Source: Deltaproteobacteria bacterium
GTDB taxonomy: Bacteria; Myxococcota_A; UBA9160; UBA6930
Assembly (NCBI GenBank): GCA_029261795.1
Contig: JAJDAP010000076.1
Coordinates: 1 to 64,000, forward strand
Reading direction: 5' to 3'
Length of the DNA: 64,000 nt
In this document: positions 52,696-62,689 of the stretch, piece after piece
Layout of the letters: each line of letters starts with the position of its first letter
Numbering within the stretch: the stretch's first letter is position 1
Translations under genes and position numbers: made by a program
The notes under the pieces: model-generated
Told to the model about the DNA's origin: nothing
What the model saw: the letters and a program-made list of their open reading frames with translations, nothing else
Databases searched by the model: none

Positions 52696-53001
52696 TTACC
52701 AGCTCGACTTCTTCATACCGGGCAGTTCGCCACGCAGCGTCATCTCGCGGAGCATGATCCGCGACAGGCCGAACTTCCGGTAGACGGCATGGGAGCGGCC
52801 GGTCAGAACACAGCGGCGGGTCAGGCGGGTCGGGCAGGAGTTGCGCGGCAATTTCGCGAACTGCTCCTGGATCTCGAGCTTCTCCTCGATCGAGACCTCG
52901 GGATCGTTCAAGCGCTTGCGGAGGCCCGCGCGCTTGTCTGCGTGCTTGGCGATCAGTCGCTTCCGCTTCTGATCTCGCAGGACCTGGGACTTCTTCGCCA
53001 T
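52696..53001 (-). CDS. rpsN: 30S ribosomal protein S14 (zinc-free long form)
   Basis: 101 residues: [39 protein letters not shown] and [22 protein letters not shown]. The 101-residue length matches the long, C-minus type S14, while zinc-binding S14 is about 61 residues. First gene of the rpsN-rpmE2-rpmB run. I saw no clear Zur box in the upstream region shared with the TraB/GumN gene. Confidence 0.92.
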   Translation of the reverse strand: MAKKSQVLRDQKRKRLIAKHADKRAGLRKRLNDPEVSIEEKLEIQEQFAKLPRNSCPTRLTRRCVLTGRSHAVYRKFGLSRIMLREMTLRGELPGMKKSSW

Positions 53002-53194
53002 GACTTTGGATTCTCTGGTGTTTTCGCGTCGATGCAGCTGCGGACTCCGAGCTGGGAGTCGACGCGGACGGACGCGGGGCCGGGGGCCCGGGAGCGGCGG
53101 AGGGTAGGAATCGGGACCCCGAGGCGCAAGCTGGCAGGGCCCTGTGGCCCCGTGGGGAATCGGTACCCTCGCAGCAGCTTGGGGGACTTCTGAG

Positions 53195-54181
53195 ATGACG
53201 CATCGTACCGGACTCGCCTGGGCGCTGGCCCTGCTGCTGGGCCCGCTCGGCTTCGGCTGCGCGACATCGAAGCCGCTCGTCCCGCCGATCGAGACCGGCC
53301 AGCTGCTCCTCTGGGAGGCGGTAGCCCCCACGGGCGAGCCCCTCCACCTCCTCGGCACGCTCCACATCGGCCGCAGCAGCTACGAGTTCGACCCGGCCAT
53401 CCAGGCGGCCCTGGACGATTCCGACGTCCTCGCCCTGGAGCTCCGGATGTCCGAGCTCGAGCCCGAGGCGATCCGCATCGCGTTTGCCAAGGTCGGCCTG
53501 TTCGCCGACCAGGGCCTGTTCGAAGCGGTCTCGCCCGAAACCGGCGAACTCGTGCGCCAGTGGCTCGAGGCGAGTGGTACATCCGAGGAATCGGTCCGCT
53601 CGGTAAAGCCCTGGGCGGTCTGGTTGATGGTAATGAGCACGGCGGTCGAAAGCGGCGGCTTCGAATTCGACAAGGGCGTGGAGAGCAAGCTCACCGTTGA
53701 CGCCGCACCCTCCCTGCCCACCGTGGGGCTCGAGACGCTGGACAGCCAGCTGGCCACACTCGACGCGCTCCCGGCCGAATTCCAGGAGGAGATGCTGCGC
53801 GATTCGCTCGAGGCGGCACTCGCTCCGCCAACGAAAGAGCCATCCGCGGGCGGCTCGGAGGAGGATTCGGGACGGACCGAGTTCGCCGAAGCGGCCGATC
53901 AGATGATCGACGCCTGGCAGAAAGGGGATCTCGACTGGATCGAGCGGCAAGTCCTGGGCCAGGCGACACCCGAGGAGATCAGCGACCCCGTCATCGTTGC
54001 GCGCAACCACAACATGGCGGCCGGCATCGAGCGGCTGATCACCGAGGGCCACAGACCCTTCGTCGCGGTCGGCGCCGCCCACATGGTCGGCGACCAGGGC
54101 CTGCCCCAGCTCCTCGTCGGGCGCGGCTACCGTGTGCGCCGCGTCCCCAAGACACCGCCCAGCGCCCCGAGCGAGGAGTAG
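53195..54181 (+). CDS. TraB/GumN family lipoprotein
   Basis: 328 residues, lipobox FGC ([13 protein letters not shown]). TraB/GumN fold: [50 protein letters not shown], and the end [20 protein letters not shown] with G-A-A-H. These proteins have two G-x-x-H metal sites (GTLH and GAAH) and are thought to be metalloproteases of the erythromycin-esterase-like type. Start fixed by GGGGGA 9 bases before the ATG. The next gene follows by 7 bases. Confidence 0.83.
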   Translation: MTHRTGLAWALALLLGPLGFGCATSKPLVPPIETGQLLLWEAVAPTGEPLHLLGTLHIGRSSYEFDPAIQAALDDSDVLALELRMSELEPEAIRIAFAKVGLFADQGLFEAVSPETGELVRQWLEASGTSEESVRSVKPWAVWLMVMSTAVESGGFEFDKGVESKLTVDAAPSLPTVGLETLDSQLATLDALPAEFQEEMLRDSLEAALAPPTKEPSAGGSEEDSGRTEFAEAADQMIDAWQKGDLDWIERQVLGQATPEEISDPVIVARNHNMAAGIERLITEGHRPFVAVGAAHMVGDQGLPQLLVGRGYRVRRVPKTPPSAPSEE

Positions 54182-54188
54182 CGAGAGC

Positions 54189-54737
54189 GTGCAACAGATC
54201 GACCCCACCGCGTGGATCGCGGCCAGCGCCGAGCTCTACGGCAAGATCCAGGTTGGCGCCGAAGCCTCCCTCTGGCCCAAGTGCGTGATTCGCGCCGAGG
54301 CCCAGGAAGTGCGCATCGGCGCTCACACGAACGTTCAGGACTTCGCCATGATCCACATCGGCTACGACAATCCCACGATCATTGGCGAATTCTGTTCGAT
54401 CACGCACCACGCCACCGTACACGGTGCCGTCGTCGAGGACGATTGTCTGATCGGGATCAATGCCGTGATCATGGACGGCGCCGTGATTGGTCGAGGCTCG
54501 ATCGTGGCTCCCGGAGCCGTCGTCACCGAGGGCAAGCTCATTGCGCCGAACTCGATCGTGGCCGGGGTACCCGCCAAGGTGATCAAGGAGCGCGACAACG
54601 CCGCGGAGAACCGGCTCAACGCCTGGAACTATTGGCGCAATGCAAGGGCCTTCCGCCGCGGCGAGCATCGCGCCTGGGACGGCGAGGCGTTCGCCAGGTT
54701 CACGGCCGAGAAGCGCAAGGAGCTGGGCCTGGCCTAA
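54189..54737 (+). CDS. Gamma-carbonic anhydrase family protein
   Basis: 182 residues, GTG start. Left-handed beta-helix of hexapeptide repeats (IGEFCSITHHATVHGAVVED and GAVIGRGSIVAPGAVVTEGK). Metal-site histidines appear in AMIHIG and HHATVHG. A C-terminal helix with NAWNYWRNARAFRRGEHRAW packs on the trimer. Catalysis of CO2 hydration is possible; many bacterial homologues are non-anhydrase. It follows the TraB/GumN gene by 7 bases. Confidence 0.85.
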   Translation: MQQIDPTAWIAASAELYGKIQVGAEASLWPKCVIRAEAQEVRIGAHTNVQDFAMIHIGYDNPTIIGEFCSITHHATVHGAVVEDDCLIGINAVIMDGAVIGRGSIVAPGAVVTEGKLIAPNSIVAGVPAKVIKERDNAAENRLNAWNYWRNARAFRRGEHRAWDGEAFARFTAEKRKELGLA

Positions 54738-54776
54738 CGTTTCTGGCGCCAGCGTCAGGCAACGCAGCCTGCTCCT

Positions 54777-55415
54777 TCAGTCGGAAGCAAGACCGTCGAA
54801 CAGGAGCGAAACCGCGGCGTCGACGGCAGCGCGGCATCCATCCGCGTCGAGCAGACCGTTGGCCCAGGAGATGCGCGCGCCATTGGTCAGGTGGGCGATG
54901 GTCCGGGCCGCGATCAACACGTCTGCGCCGCGCCGCAGTTCGCCGCGACCGCGGGCGGACATCAGGATCTCGGTCAGCAGGCCGATGGTGCGGTCCTGAA
55001 GCGCCAGCACACGCCGGGCGACTCGGGCTTCCGGGTGGGTCGTCGCGCGAAGTGCAATCGTGGTGAGGTCGGGATCCTTGGCGAGCAGTTCGTGCTCGGC
55101 ATCCAGGAAGCGGCGCATCCGCTCCCGAGCCGGTGCGACCCGATCCTCGCCCTTGCGGAAGCGCTGCCAGCCCTCCTCCTGCAGATCGCTCAACTGCTCG
55201 ACGAGCAACTCTTCCTTGGAGCGGATGTGGCGATAGATCGAACTCGCCCCCATCCCGGCGCGGGCGGCAATCGCACGCAAGGTCGTGGCGTCGAAGCCGC
55301 GCTCGCGGAACAGCTCGCGAGCCGCCGCGTGAATGCGTGCACGGCTCTTGCGACCCCGGACAAGACGGCCGTCGTCCGGACGCAGCGGTCGCGTGGCGGC
55401 GCTTTGCTCCATCAT
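54777..55415 (-). CDS. TetR/AcrR family transcriptional regulator
   Basis: 212 residues. Helix-turn-helix at about 22-68 (ARIHAAARELFRERGFDATTLRAIAARAGMG, SSIYRHIRSKEEL). The C-terminal helical region is variable; ligand unknown. Two ATG codons at the start (55415 and 55412) are possible. It lies downstream of the GNAT gene in the same direction, 43 bases away. Confidence 0.87.
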   Translation of the reverse strand: MMEQSAATRPLRPDDGRLVRGRKSRARIHAAARELFRERGFDATTLRAIAARAGMGASSIYRHIRSKEELLVEQLSDLQEEGWQRFRKGEDRVAPARERMRRFLDAEHELLAKDPDLTTIALRATTHPEARVARRVLALQDRTIGLLTEILMSARGRGELRRGADVLIAARTIAHLTNGARISWANGLLDADGCRAAVDAAVSLLFDGLASD

Positions 55416-55458
55416 CGTTCGAGAGGGTGGCACACGGACGTAGCGCTGCCAGCGGCCT

Positions 55459-56058
55459 TCATGAAGCGAGCCGCAGCATGCGATGGACCGTGACGCCCTC
55501 GATCTCGACCGTACCACGGGGCTCGAAACCAGCACGCCGATAGAACACGACGTTCTCGGCACGATCGGTGTCGAGGTAGATCGGAGCGGGCCATTCGGAA
55601 ACGTGCTCGAGCAATGCGAAGAGCAGTTCGCTGCCGACCCCGGACCGCCAGGCGGATGGATCGACGCCCAGCGTGGCCAAGGTCCAGTGCGGCTCGTCGG
55701 GATGCAGATCGAACAACGCCGCGGCAACGTTGCCCCAGCGACGGACCAGACCGGGGCGCTGGACCCGAAGCAAGCGCCACCAGGCGCGTAACCCGGGCAC
55801 CGGCAGCGGAAAGCCACCCGGCGGCATCGCAATGAGTACGCCGCATAACCGACCCTCCCGCCACGCGCCCCAGACCGGCCCGGCTTCGAGCGCCGCCGGC
55901 AGATAGGCCGCCACGCCGGCGCGATTGCACGCTTCCCGGCGGTCTCCGTCGGCGCCGATCACGGCCACGTTCATGGGGTTGTCACGGAATGCGCGACCGA
56001 GCACCTCGGCAGCGGCTTCCAGGTCCGCCTCGGTCAGGATCTCGACGTCCGGCGTCAC
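55459..56058 (-). CDS. GNAT family N-acetyltransferase
   Basis: 199 residues. Acetyl-CoA loop LATLGVDPSAWRSGVGSELL with the R/Q-x-x-G-x-G/A pattern, preceded by a central domain and followed by IYLDTDRAENVVFYRRAGFE, the usual GNAT tail. The GTG start overlaps the MFS stop by 4 bases (GTGA), so the two are coupled. Acceptor unknown. Confidence 0.82.
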   Translation of the reverse strand: MTPDVEILTEADLEAAAEVLGRAFRDNPMNVAVIGADGDRREACNRAGVAAYLPAALEAGPVWGAWREGRLCGVLIAMPPGGFPLPVPGLRAWWRLLRVQRPGLVRRWGNVAAALFDLHPDEPHWTLATLGVDPSAWRSGVGSELLFALLEHVSEWPAPIYLDTDRAENVVFYRRAGFEPRGTVEIEGVTVHRMLRLAS

Positions 56059-57365
56059 GCGTTTCTGGCGCGCAGATCGGCCTCGACTGTCCGCGCGGCC
56101 AGGAGGAAGTGCACCAGTCCCCAGACGCCGACGACGATCAGCACCAGCGACATCGAATAACGAATCGCCTCGACGCCATGGCCATCGAAAACGTAGTCCG
56201 TGAGAAACCCGACCGTCGGAGGGCCGCAGGCGTAGCCCACGAGGTTGATGACGAGCAACAGGATGCCGGATGCGACCGAGCGCATCTGATCCTTTGCCAG
56301 CGACTGCACGGTTGCGAAGACAGGTGCCTGATACATCGCCGCGATGATCAGACCCGGGAAGACCCAGGCGAAGGCCGCGTTGGCGTCGGTGTGGAAGAAG
56401 AACATGAGCGTGAAGGGCAGCGGACCGACGGTGGCGATCGCGGGTACCCACATCCACCAGCGCAGGTCGCTCTTCCCGAAGCGATCCGAGAGCCAGCCCG
56501 CGAGGACCGAACCGATCGCACCACCGACACCGAGCACGATCCCGTACTTCAAGCCGCGCTCAGTCCCGACCATTCCCAGGACGCGTTCTAGATAGGTTGG
56601 CGCCCAGGAGGCAAAGGAGTAGCCGCCGAAGGCCGTGAGCCCGGAAGCAAAGGAGAGATGTCGAAACGACCTGAGGTTCCACAGGTAGCGGAAGACCTCG
56701 GGCACCGTCGGCGGGGAGCCCTGGCTGAGCTTGGGCGGCTCCTTCACCGTGAACCAGACCAGCAATGCCAGCGCGAGGCCCGGCAGGCCGACGGCAATGA
56801 AGGCCACGCGCCAGCCCCAGACTTCGCGGAGGAAATCGCCGGCGACGGCGCCGATCAGGATCCCGATGTGGATGCCCATGGCATAGATCCCGAGCGCCGT
56901 GGCACGTCGGGATGCCGAGAAGTACGAGGCGATCATCGAGTGCGCCGGCGGCGAAAGCGCGGCTTCACCGACACCAACACCGATCCGGGCCGCTGCCATC
57001 TGGCCGAAGCTCTGCACGAGCCCGGAAGCGGCCGTCATCAGACTCCACAGGCCGAGGCCGATCGAGATGATGTTCTTCCGCACCCAGACATCGGCGAGCC
57101 GCGCGATGGGGATACCCATGGTGGCGTAGAACAACGCGAACATCGTACCGGTCAGGAATCCCATCTGGGTGTCACTGACACCAAGATCGGCCTTGATCGG
57201 CTCGACCAACATCGACGGGATCGTGCGATCGATGAAGTTGAAGACGTAGGCGATGAACAGGATGGCCAGGACGTAGTTCGAATAGGTCGGGCCGAAGGGC
57301 GTTTCCTCGGCATCCTGCGTCGCGTCCGCTGCCTGGCCCTCAGCGCCCCCGCTATTCTCGCTCAC
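56055..57365 (-). CDS. MFS transporter (spinster-like)
   Basis: 436 residues with twelve predicted membrane helices. MFS signatures: FIDRTIPSMLVEPIKADLG, the loop-2 motif PIARLADVWVRKN, RIGVGVGEAALSPPAHSM and the central loop. The spinster-type subgroup often moves lipids or organic acids. The GNAT gene overlaps its stop. The purC stop is 3 bases upstream of its start, an unusual but clear operon arrangement. Confidence 0.85.
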   Translation of the reverse strand: MSENSGGAEGQAADATQDAEETPFGPTYSNYVLAILFIAYVFNFIDRTIPSMLVEPIKADLGVSDTQMGFLTGTMFALFYATMGIPIARLADVWVRKNIISIGLGLWSLMTAASGLVQSFGQMAAARIGVGVGEAALSPPAHSMIASYFSASRRATALGIYAMGIHIGILIGAVAGDFLREVWGWRVAFIAVGLPGLALALLVWFTVKEPPKLSQGSPPTVPEVFRYLWNLRSFRHLSFASGLTAFGGYSFASWAPTYLERVLGMVGTERGLKYGIVLGVGGAIGSVLAGWLSDRFGKSDLRWWMWVPAIATVGPLPFTLMFFFHTDANAAFAWVFPGLIIAAMYQAPVFATVQSLAKDQMRSVASGILLLVINLVGYACGPPTVGFLTDYVFDGHGVEAIRYSMSLVLIVVGVWGLVHFLLAARTVEADLRARNA

Positions 57366-57368
57366 GGG

Positions 57369-58334
57369 CTAGAGCCCGAGGTTCTGGCGGATTCGCTCTT
57401 CGGGGGGCTCGGTATTCGCCTCGAAATCGAGGCCGGTAACCCGTTCGTAGGCCTCGATGTAGCGGAGCGCGGCTTCGACGCGGACGTCTTCGGTGAGCGC
57501 GGGTGGCGGGCCCTCACCGCGATAGCCGTGTTCATTCGCGAGCCAGCGCCTGACATATTCCTTGTCGAGGGATTTCGGATCGTCGCCTGCGGCGATCGCC
57601 ACATCGTAGGAATCCGCATACCAGTAGCGCGAGCTGTCCGGTGTATGGATCTCATCGGCCACGATCAGTTCGCCGGCATCGTTGAGTCCGATCTCGTACT
57701 TGGTGTCGACCAGGATCATGCCGCGACTCGCGGCAAACTCATGGCCGGCTGCAAACAGCCGATGCGAGATCGCGGCGGCCTTGTCGTAGATCTCCTCCGA
57801 TACCGCACCGCCCTCGAGGAGCGCCGCGCGCGAGGTCAGCTCGTCGTGTTCGCCCTTGGCCGCCTTGGTCGTCGGAGTCAGCATGGGCTCCGCGAGACGT
57901 TGGTGCTTGGTCATCCCCTCGGGCAGCCGATGGCCGCAGTACTCGCGCGCACCCTTTTCATAGGCGGTCCAGATCGAGGTATTCGAGACACCCGTGAGAT
58001 AGCCACGCATCACGAACTCCACCGGAAGGATCTCGACTTCGTGCACGATCGAAACGGCCGGATCGGGGATCTCGATCAGGTGGTTCGCCGCGACGTCGCG
58101 CGAACGTTCGAACCAGAAACCAGCCAGCTGATTCAGCACCTGCCCCTTCAGTGGAATCGTGCCCACCACCACATCGAAGCAGGAGATGCGGTCGCTGACG
58201 ACGATCGTGCGGCGCTTCTCTCCGATATAGCTGTCGCGAACCTTGCCCTCTTCCCGGGCGCCGAGTTCGGGCAGTTGGGTCCGTTCGAGCGTCAGATTGC
58301 ACAGCTCGCGCAGAACGCGTTCTTCGACGGCCAT
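57369..58334 (-). CDS. purC: Phosphoribosylaminoimidazole-succinocarboxamide synthase
   Basis: 321 residues, the longer SAICAR synthetase form. Makes SAICAR from CAIR, Asp and ATP. REEGKVRDSYIGEKRRTIVV is the N-terminal nucleotide site; SDRISCFDVVVGTIPLKGQV, VEFVMRGYLTGVSNTSIW and LIVADEIHTPDSSRYW are SAICAR signatures. ATG at 58334 has GGGGAG 8 bases upstream; a GTG three codons earlier (58343) is an alternative. First gene of purC-MFS-GNAT. Confidence 0.9.
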   Translation of the reverse strand: MAVEERVLRELCNLTLERTQLPELGAREEGKVRDSYIGEKRRTIVVSDRISCFDVVVGTIPLKGQVLNQLAGFWFERSRDVAANHLIEIPDPAVSIVHEVEILPVEFVMRGYLTGVSNTSIWTAYEKGAREYCGHRLPEGMTKHQRLAEPMLTPTTKAAKGEHDELTSRAALLEGGAVSEEIYDKAAAISHRLFAAGHEFAASRGMILVDTKYEIGLNDAGELIVADEIHTPDSSRYWYADSYDVAIAAGDDPKSLDKEYVRRWLANEHGYRGEGPPPALTEDVRVEAALRYIEAYERVTGLDFEANTEPPEERIRQNLGL

Positions 58335-58496
58335 TCGTGACACTCCCCGCCCGGACTCGGGCAGCCGGAGTGTACCCGCGCCGCCGAAAGACGGGGGCCG
58401 ACACGACCCGATCGCGCGAAAACGCCGTTTTGACGGGACGTTTCCCCAGATTCTTGCCGCCTCAAGTTGGGCCGCGGGCCGACCGTTGCACCCCGA

Positions 58497-59933
58497 GTGA
58501 GTTCAGAGAAGGCCACCGACACCGTCCGCTCCGACCTCACCGGCGGGGATCACACGGTCATCGCCGAGCCGACCGGAATGGCCGGCGGCGCGAATTCCGG
58601 GAGTGAGCGGCCGGAGCCGCTCTCGGCACCGGGTCTTGGCACCGAGCTGCGCGCACGCTTCCGCTATCGCCTGATCAAGCGACTCGGCCGGGGATCGTTC
58701 GGCTCGGTCTTCTTTGCACGCTGCCTCGACCACGATCCGCGGCGCGACGACAGCCCGCCGGACCGCGTCGCCATCAAGATCCTGGGCACCTCGCGCCAGA
58801 ACGCGACGGAGATGCTGCGGCGGGAACTCGCCGCCATGCTCGCCACGCGCGACCGGCGCATTCCGCGGGTCTACGACTGGTCGTTGGAGGAAGATTCCGC
58901 CTACGTCGTCATGCAGTACTTCCCGGCGGGCAGCTTGCGAGACCTCATGCCGATGGAGGGCCAGATATCGGAGGCAACCGTCTGGCAGATGCTAGGCGAC
59001 GTCCTTGGCGCCCTCGAGGTGGCGCACCGCGCTTCGGTCCTTCACCTCGACATCAAGCCGGCCAATGTGCTGCTCGACGGACAAGGCGGTTTCGTGCTCA
59101 CGGACTTCGGCGTCTCACAGGCATCGCGGCTGGCGAGGGGGCTGCTTCCGTTCAGCGTCGGCACCCGCGGCTACCAGGCACCAGAACAACGCGATGAGCG
59201 CTTCGACGAGTACGACCTGCGAACGGACCTCTGGAGCCTCGGGGCTACGGCCTGGGCGCTGGCGACCGGAATCCACCTCGCCAATCGCCCGGACCTGGTG
59301 ACGCTCGAGCCCGGCGCCAGCTTTGGCCTGCCGCCGCTTTCCGAGCACCGAGCCGATTGCTCCCCGGAGCTCGAAGACCTGGTGATGAGTCTGCTGCATG
59401 TCGACCCGGCCGAGCGACCCGGTAGCGTCGGCTCGGTCCTGGCCCGCGTGAGCGCGGCGCTCGGTGACGGCTCCTCGTCGGAACTCCTGGAAGCGGCCCG
59501 GCGCAGCAACCTCGATGATGATGAAGTCGAGGCGCTGATCGAATCCCTGGTGGACCCGCTACTGATATCGATCTGCCGCAAGCAGGCCTTCCGCAGCTTC
59601 TTCGTCCGCTTCGAGGACGGCGAAACGCTGTGCGCGGAAGGTGAAGGAACGTCCTACGCATTCCTGCTGCTCCGCGGAACCGTCGCGGTCTCCCGCGACG
59701 ATCGCGAGATCACCAGAGCCACCGGCGAAGGGCTCATCCTCGGAGATGTCGGCACCCTGGCGGGTCGGCCGCGAACAGCGACGTTACGGGCGGCCGGGGA
59801 GGCCTGGGCCATCGTGCTCAACGAAGCAGAGCTGGAACGCTTCCTGACCTCGAACCCGGCGATGGCGTTGCGCGTGATCCGCTCGATGGCCCAACGCCTG
59901 GCTGCCGCTCCCGGCGCAGAGAAGGGCCGTTAG
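58497..59933 (+). CDS. Serine/threonine protein kinase with C-terminal cyclic-nucleotide-binding domain
   Basis: 478 residues. Kinase domain at about 55-330: P-loop KRLGRGSFGSVFFA, VAIKILG lysine, VLHLDIKPANVLL catalytic loop, LTDFGVSQA and SVGTRGYQAPEQRD. The C-terminal part (about 355-470) is a cyclic-nucleotide-binding beta barrel with FVRFEDGETLCAEGE, YAFLLLRGTVAVSRD and GDVGTLAGRPRTATLRA; the phosphate cassette keeps PRTAT, but the usual Glu is Asp. No transmembrane segment. The GTG at 58497 is a guess; the first 35 residues are low-complexity. Confidence 0.83.
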   Translation: MSSEKATDTVRSDLTGGDHTVIAEPTGMAGGANSGSERPEPLSAPGLGTELRARFRYRLIKRLGRGSFGSVFFARCLDHDPRRDDSPPDRVAIKILGTSRQNATEMLRRELAAMLATRDRRIPRVYDWSLEEDSAYVVMQYFPAGSLRDLMPMEGQISEATVWQMLGDVLGALEVAHRASVLHLDIKPANVLLDGQGGFVLTDFGVSQASRLARGLLPFSVGTRGYQAPEQRDERFDEYDLRTDLWSLGATAWALATGIHLANRPDLVTLEPGASFGLPPLSEHRADCSPELEDLVMSLLHVDPAERPGSVGSVLARVSAALGDGSSSELLEAARRSNLDDDEVEALIESLVDPLLISICRKQAFRSFFVRFEDGETLCAEGEGTSYAFLLLRGTVAVSRDDREITRATGEGLILGDVGTLAGRPRTATLRAAGEAWAIVLNEAELERFLTSNPAMALRVIRSMAQRLAAAPGAEKGR

Positions 59934-62689
59934 TCGAGGTCGACGCCTTTCGCGAGGAACTCCAGGAACTCCGGCTCGGCCAGCGGTCGCGCGAACAGGT
60001 AGCCCTGGACGCGGTCGCAGCCCGCGCCCCGCAGGAACTCGAGCTGCTCGTATGTCTCCACCCCCTCGACAACCACCGTAAGGTGGAGCGTCTGAGCCAT
60101 CGCAAGGATAGATAGAACCAGTGCCGAGGCACCCACCTCCGCGGGAACGCCCTCGAGGAAGCTTCGATCGAGCTTCAAGATATCGACCGGAAGCCGGCGC
60201 AGATACGACAGCGAGGAGTAGCCGGTCCCGAAATCGTCGATCGAAACGGCGACGCCGAGGCGTCGGACAGCCGAAATCATCTCATGGGTTGCAAGGTCCC
60301 CTGCAACCAACGAACTCTCGGTCAACTCGATCCCGAGCGACGATGCCGACGCGCCCGACATCGACAGCGCTCCCTGCACCTCGGATAGCAGATTCCCGGC
60401 CCGTATCTGCGCGGTAGCGACGTTGACCGACACATGAATCGGCGCCAGCCCCCGCGCCGACCATGCAGCGAGGTCTTCACAAGCACGCCGCATCACGAAG
60501 CTCCCGATCCCCTGGATCAGCCCGCTCTCCTCGGCGATCGGAATGAACTCATCCGGCGGAATCAGCCCTCGCTCGGGGTGCTGCCAGCGGACCAACGCCT
60601 CGGCGGCAACGACCTCTCGTGAATGGGCATCCAGGATCGGCTGATAGAACAGCCGTAGCTCCTCCCGGCTCACCGCGGCAGCGAGATCGCGCTCGATCTG
60701 GGCTCGGGCCTGGGCCGTGACCTGCATGGAAGATGAGAAGAACGCGACCTCGGCCGAGGCCGACCCGACCGCGTGGCGACAGGCTTGGCTCGCCTTCTGC
60801 ATCAGGGCGTCCGCTCCATCGCCATCCGTCGGATAGACGGCGACCCCGGTCGCGGGTTCGAAGCTGTGCTCCCGGTCCTCGGTCTCGAGCGCCTCGTAGA
60901 GCGCCTTGCCGATGATGCGAATCTCCGCCGGAACCGCTGTCCGCTCGGTCGTATCGAACACGGCAAGGATGGTGTCGTCCCCGAGACGTCCGACCTGGGC
61001 GCCGGTCTCTCGCGTGACCGCCTCGGCGAGCTTTCGGACGAGGCGGTCAGCATCGGACCGACCACTCGTTCGCGCGACGCGGTCGATGCCCTGGAGGGAG
61101 ACTTCAGCCAGTGCGACGACGGTCCCGCGTTCGTCCGCCTCGGCGATCCGCTCTCGAACGAGCCCTCGAAGTCCGGTCGCGTTGAGGAGGCCAGTACGAC
61201 CGTCGAAGTTCAGCAGTCTCTCACGCTCCCCGCGCAGACTGAGCCCGTGGAGTGCCGCCGCGAGCTGCGAGGCGAACTGACTGACCAGAAGACTCTTGCC
61301 CGGATCGATCTCGGATCGGGACGACAGCCAGACCCAGAGGGCCCCGTAGCCGGCGACGCCCACCTGCATGGGAAACCGGATCGCGACGGCCAGCGTGGAA
61401 TCCCGTCCGGCGCTGATCTCGATCGGAACCAGCGCCGGATCGAGAACGCGATAGGGCGACACATCGAGGCCGGTCGCCGGCTCCGACGCCAGCTGAATCT
61501 CTCGACGATCGACCCTGTCCTGGCTCCGCTCGATCAGCGAAGCGACGCTCGCTCGCGGTGCGTGATGATGGATCGCGAGCCGAGGCGCGGGGTACAAGCT
61601 GGAGAGCGCCTCGAGCGCAAACTCGAGAAGCTCGTCGAGATCGTTGCTCGCGAGGATCTGACGGTCCACCTCGATCAACTGCTCCATCGATTCGAACTGG
61701 GATGACACCCGCTCGGTCATCGAGCGAAACGCGTCCGCCAACTCGGCGAGTTCGTCGTCGCCGTCGATTTCGACATCGAAGGAGAAATCACCTGCCGCGA
61801 TGCGACGTGTTCCCTCGGTCAGGTTCTCGAGTGGAACCAGACGGCGCCGGATCTGGATCGCTGTCACGATCGCGAGCACCAGGGCGGCGAGCACCACGGT
61901 CGGCGGAATCAGCCTGCGAAAAGTGGAAGCGGCGGCAAGCGCGATCGCGCGTGGCTCGGAGACGGTGACGGTCCAGGTGGGCACGCCGTAGCGAGCCTGG
62001 AGAAACAATGGCCAGCGCACTCCCAGATGAGGTTCGCCAGCGACAGTCCACGACTCGAAGCCCGGGGCGCCCTCTCTCAGCTCCGCCCGAACCTGGGGTA
62101 GGGGATCTTCGAAGCTACAGCCGAGTCGTCGATCGCCCGCTTCGACACAGAACTCCCCGGCGACCGGCAAGACGTTGGTCGGGCCGTGATCGAAGAGAGC
62201 GGCTGGATCGAGTTGCGCGGCCCAGCCTTCGCCGGCCTCGCCGGCCGCGACGAGAAGCCAGAGTGCGGTCCGATCAGGAGCTTCGATGGTCTCGAGTCTC
62301 ACGCCGGCTGCGGGCGGCTTCAGTCGATCGTCGTTGTCTTGCACTCCCAGTACCGATTGCACCGAGCCGTCCAACCCCCACCAATCCAGACGAACCACTG
62401 CCTTCTCGATGCGATCGAGAAAGCGAGGATGCCGATCCTCGAACGAGGTATCGGCCAATTCGGCTTCTACGGCATTGAGCTTCTCGATGATCCGCATGCC
62501 CGAGGCCCGCGCCGCCTGGTGGAGGCGATCCCGGCTTTGCCTGTGCAGCTCGTCGCCGACCTGCACCCAGGACAGCAGCGCGAGTACGCCGATCGGTGTC
62601 ATCGCGGCCCACGCGAAAGCGACGAAGAGACGCCGCCCGAGGCGGGTCTTCAGGAACGCCCAGCGCTCAGTAGGCGGAGGCGCGACCAT
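59930..62689 (-). CDS. Membrane HAMP-GGDEF(degenerate)-EAL protein
   Basis: 919 residues. Helices at about 20-40 and 270-290 flank a periplasmic sensor of about 230 residues; then HAMP (RRIAAGDFSFDVEIDGDDEL), a GAF-like segment, a GGDEF-type domain whose motif is changed to GRLGDDTILAV, and an EAL domain with VAAEALVRWQHPE and IDDFGTGYSSLSYLRRLPVD. The changed motif predicts no cyclase activity; the EAL residues look complete, so c-di-GMP phosphodiesterase is likely. The start overlaps the pseudopilin gene by 23 bases. Confidence 0.87.
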   Translation of the reverse strand: MVAPPPTERWAFLKTRLGRRLFVAFAWAAMTPIGVLALLSWVQVGDELHRQSRDRLHQAARASGMRIIEKLNAVEAELADTSFEDRHPRFLDRIEKAVVRLDWWGLDGSVQSVLGVQDNDDRLKPPAAGVRLETIEAPDRTALWLLVAAGEAGEGWAAQLDPAALFDHGPTNVLPVAGEFCVEAGDRRLGCSFEDPLPQVRAELREGAPGFESWTVAGEPHLGVRWPLFLQARYGVPTWTVTVSEPRAIALAAASTFRRLIPPTVVLAALVLAIVTAIQIRRRLVPLENLTEGTRRIAAGDFSFDVEIDGDDELAELADAFRSMTERVSSQFESMEQLIEVDRQILASNDLDELLEFALEALSSLYPAPRLAIHHHAPRASVASLIERSQDRVDRREIQLASEPATGLDVSPYRVLDPALVPIEISAGRDSTLAVAIRFPMQVGVAGYGALWVWLSSRSEIDPGKSLLVSQFASQLAAALHGLSLRGERERLLNFDGRTGLLNATGLRGLVRERIAEADERGTVVALAEVSLQGIDRVARTSGRSDADRLVRKLAEAVTRETGAQVGRLGDDTILAVFDTTERTAVPAEIRIIGKALYEALETEDREHSFEPATGVAVYPTDGDGADALMQKASQACRHAVGSASAEVAFFSSSMQVTAQARAQIERDLAAAVSREELRLFYQPILDAHSREVVAAEALVRWQHPERGLIPPDEFIPIAEESGLIQGIGSFVMRRACEDLAAWSARGLAPIHVSVNVATAQIRAGNLLSEVQGALSMSGASASSLGIELTESSLVAGDLATHEMISAVRRLGVAVSIDDFGTGYSSLSYLRRLPVDILKLDRSFLEGVPAEVGASALVLSILAMAQTLHLTVVVEGVETYEQLEFLRGAGCDRVQGYLFARPLAEPEFLEFLAKGVDLD

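Noticed and set aside
53002-53194. Zur box before rpsN.
   Set aside because: No A+T-rich palindrome like TGATAATNNNATTATCA was seen.
52604-54208. 534-codon minus-strand frame opposite TraB/GumN.
   Set aside because: It is antisense to a gene with clear signal peptide and motifs, and includes the ribosomal gene in a wrong frame.
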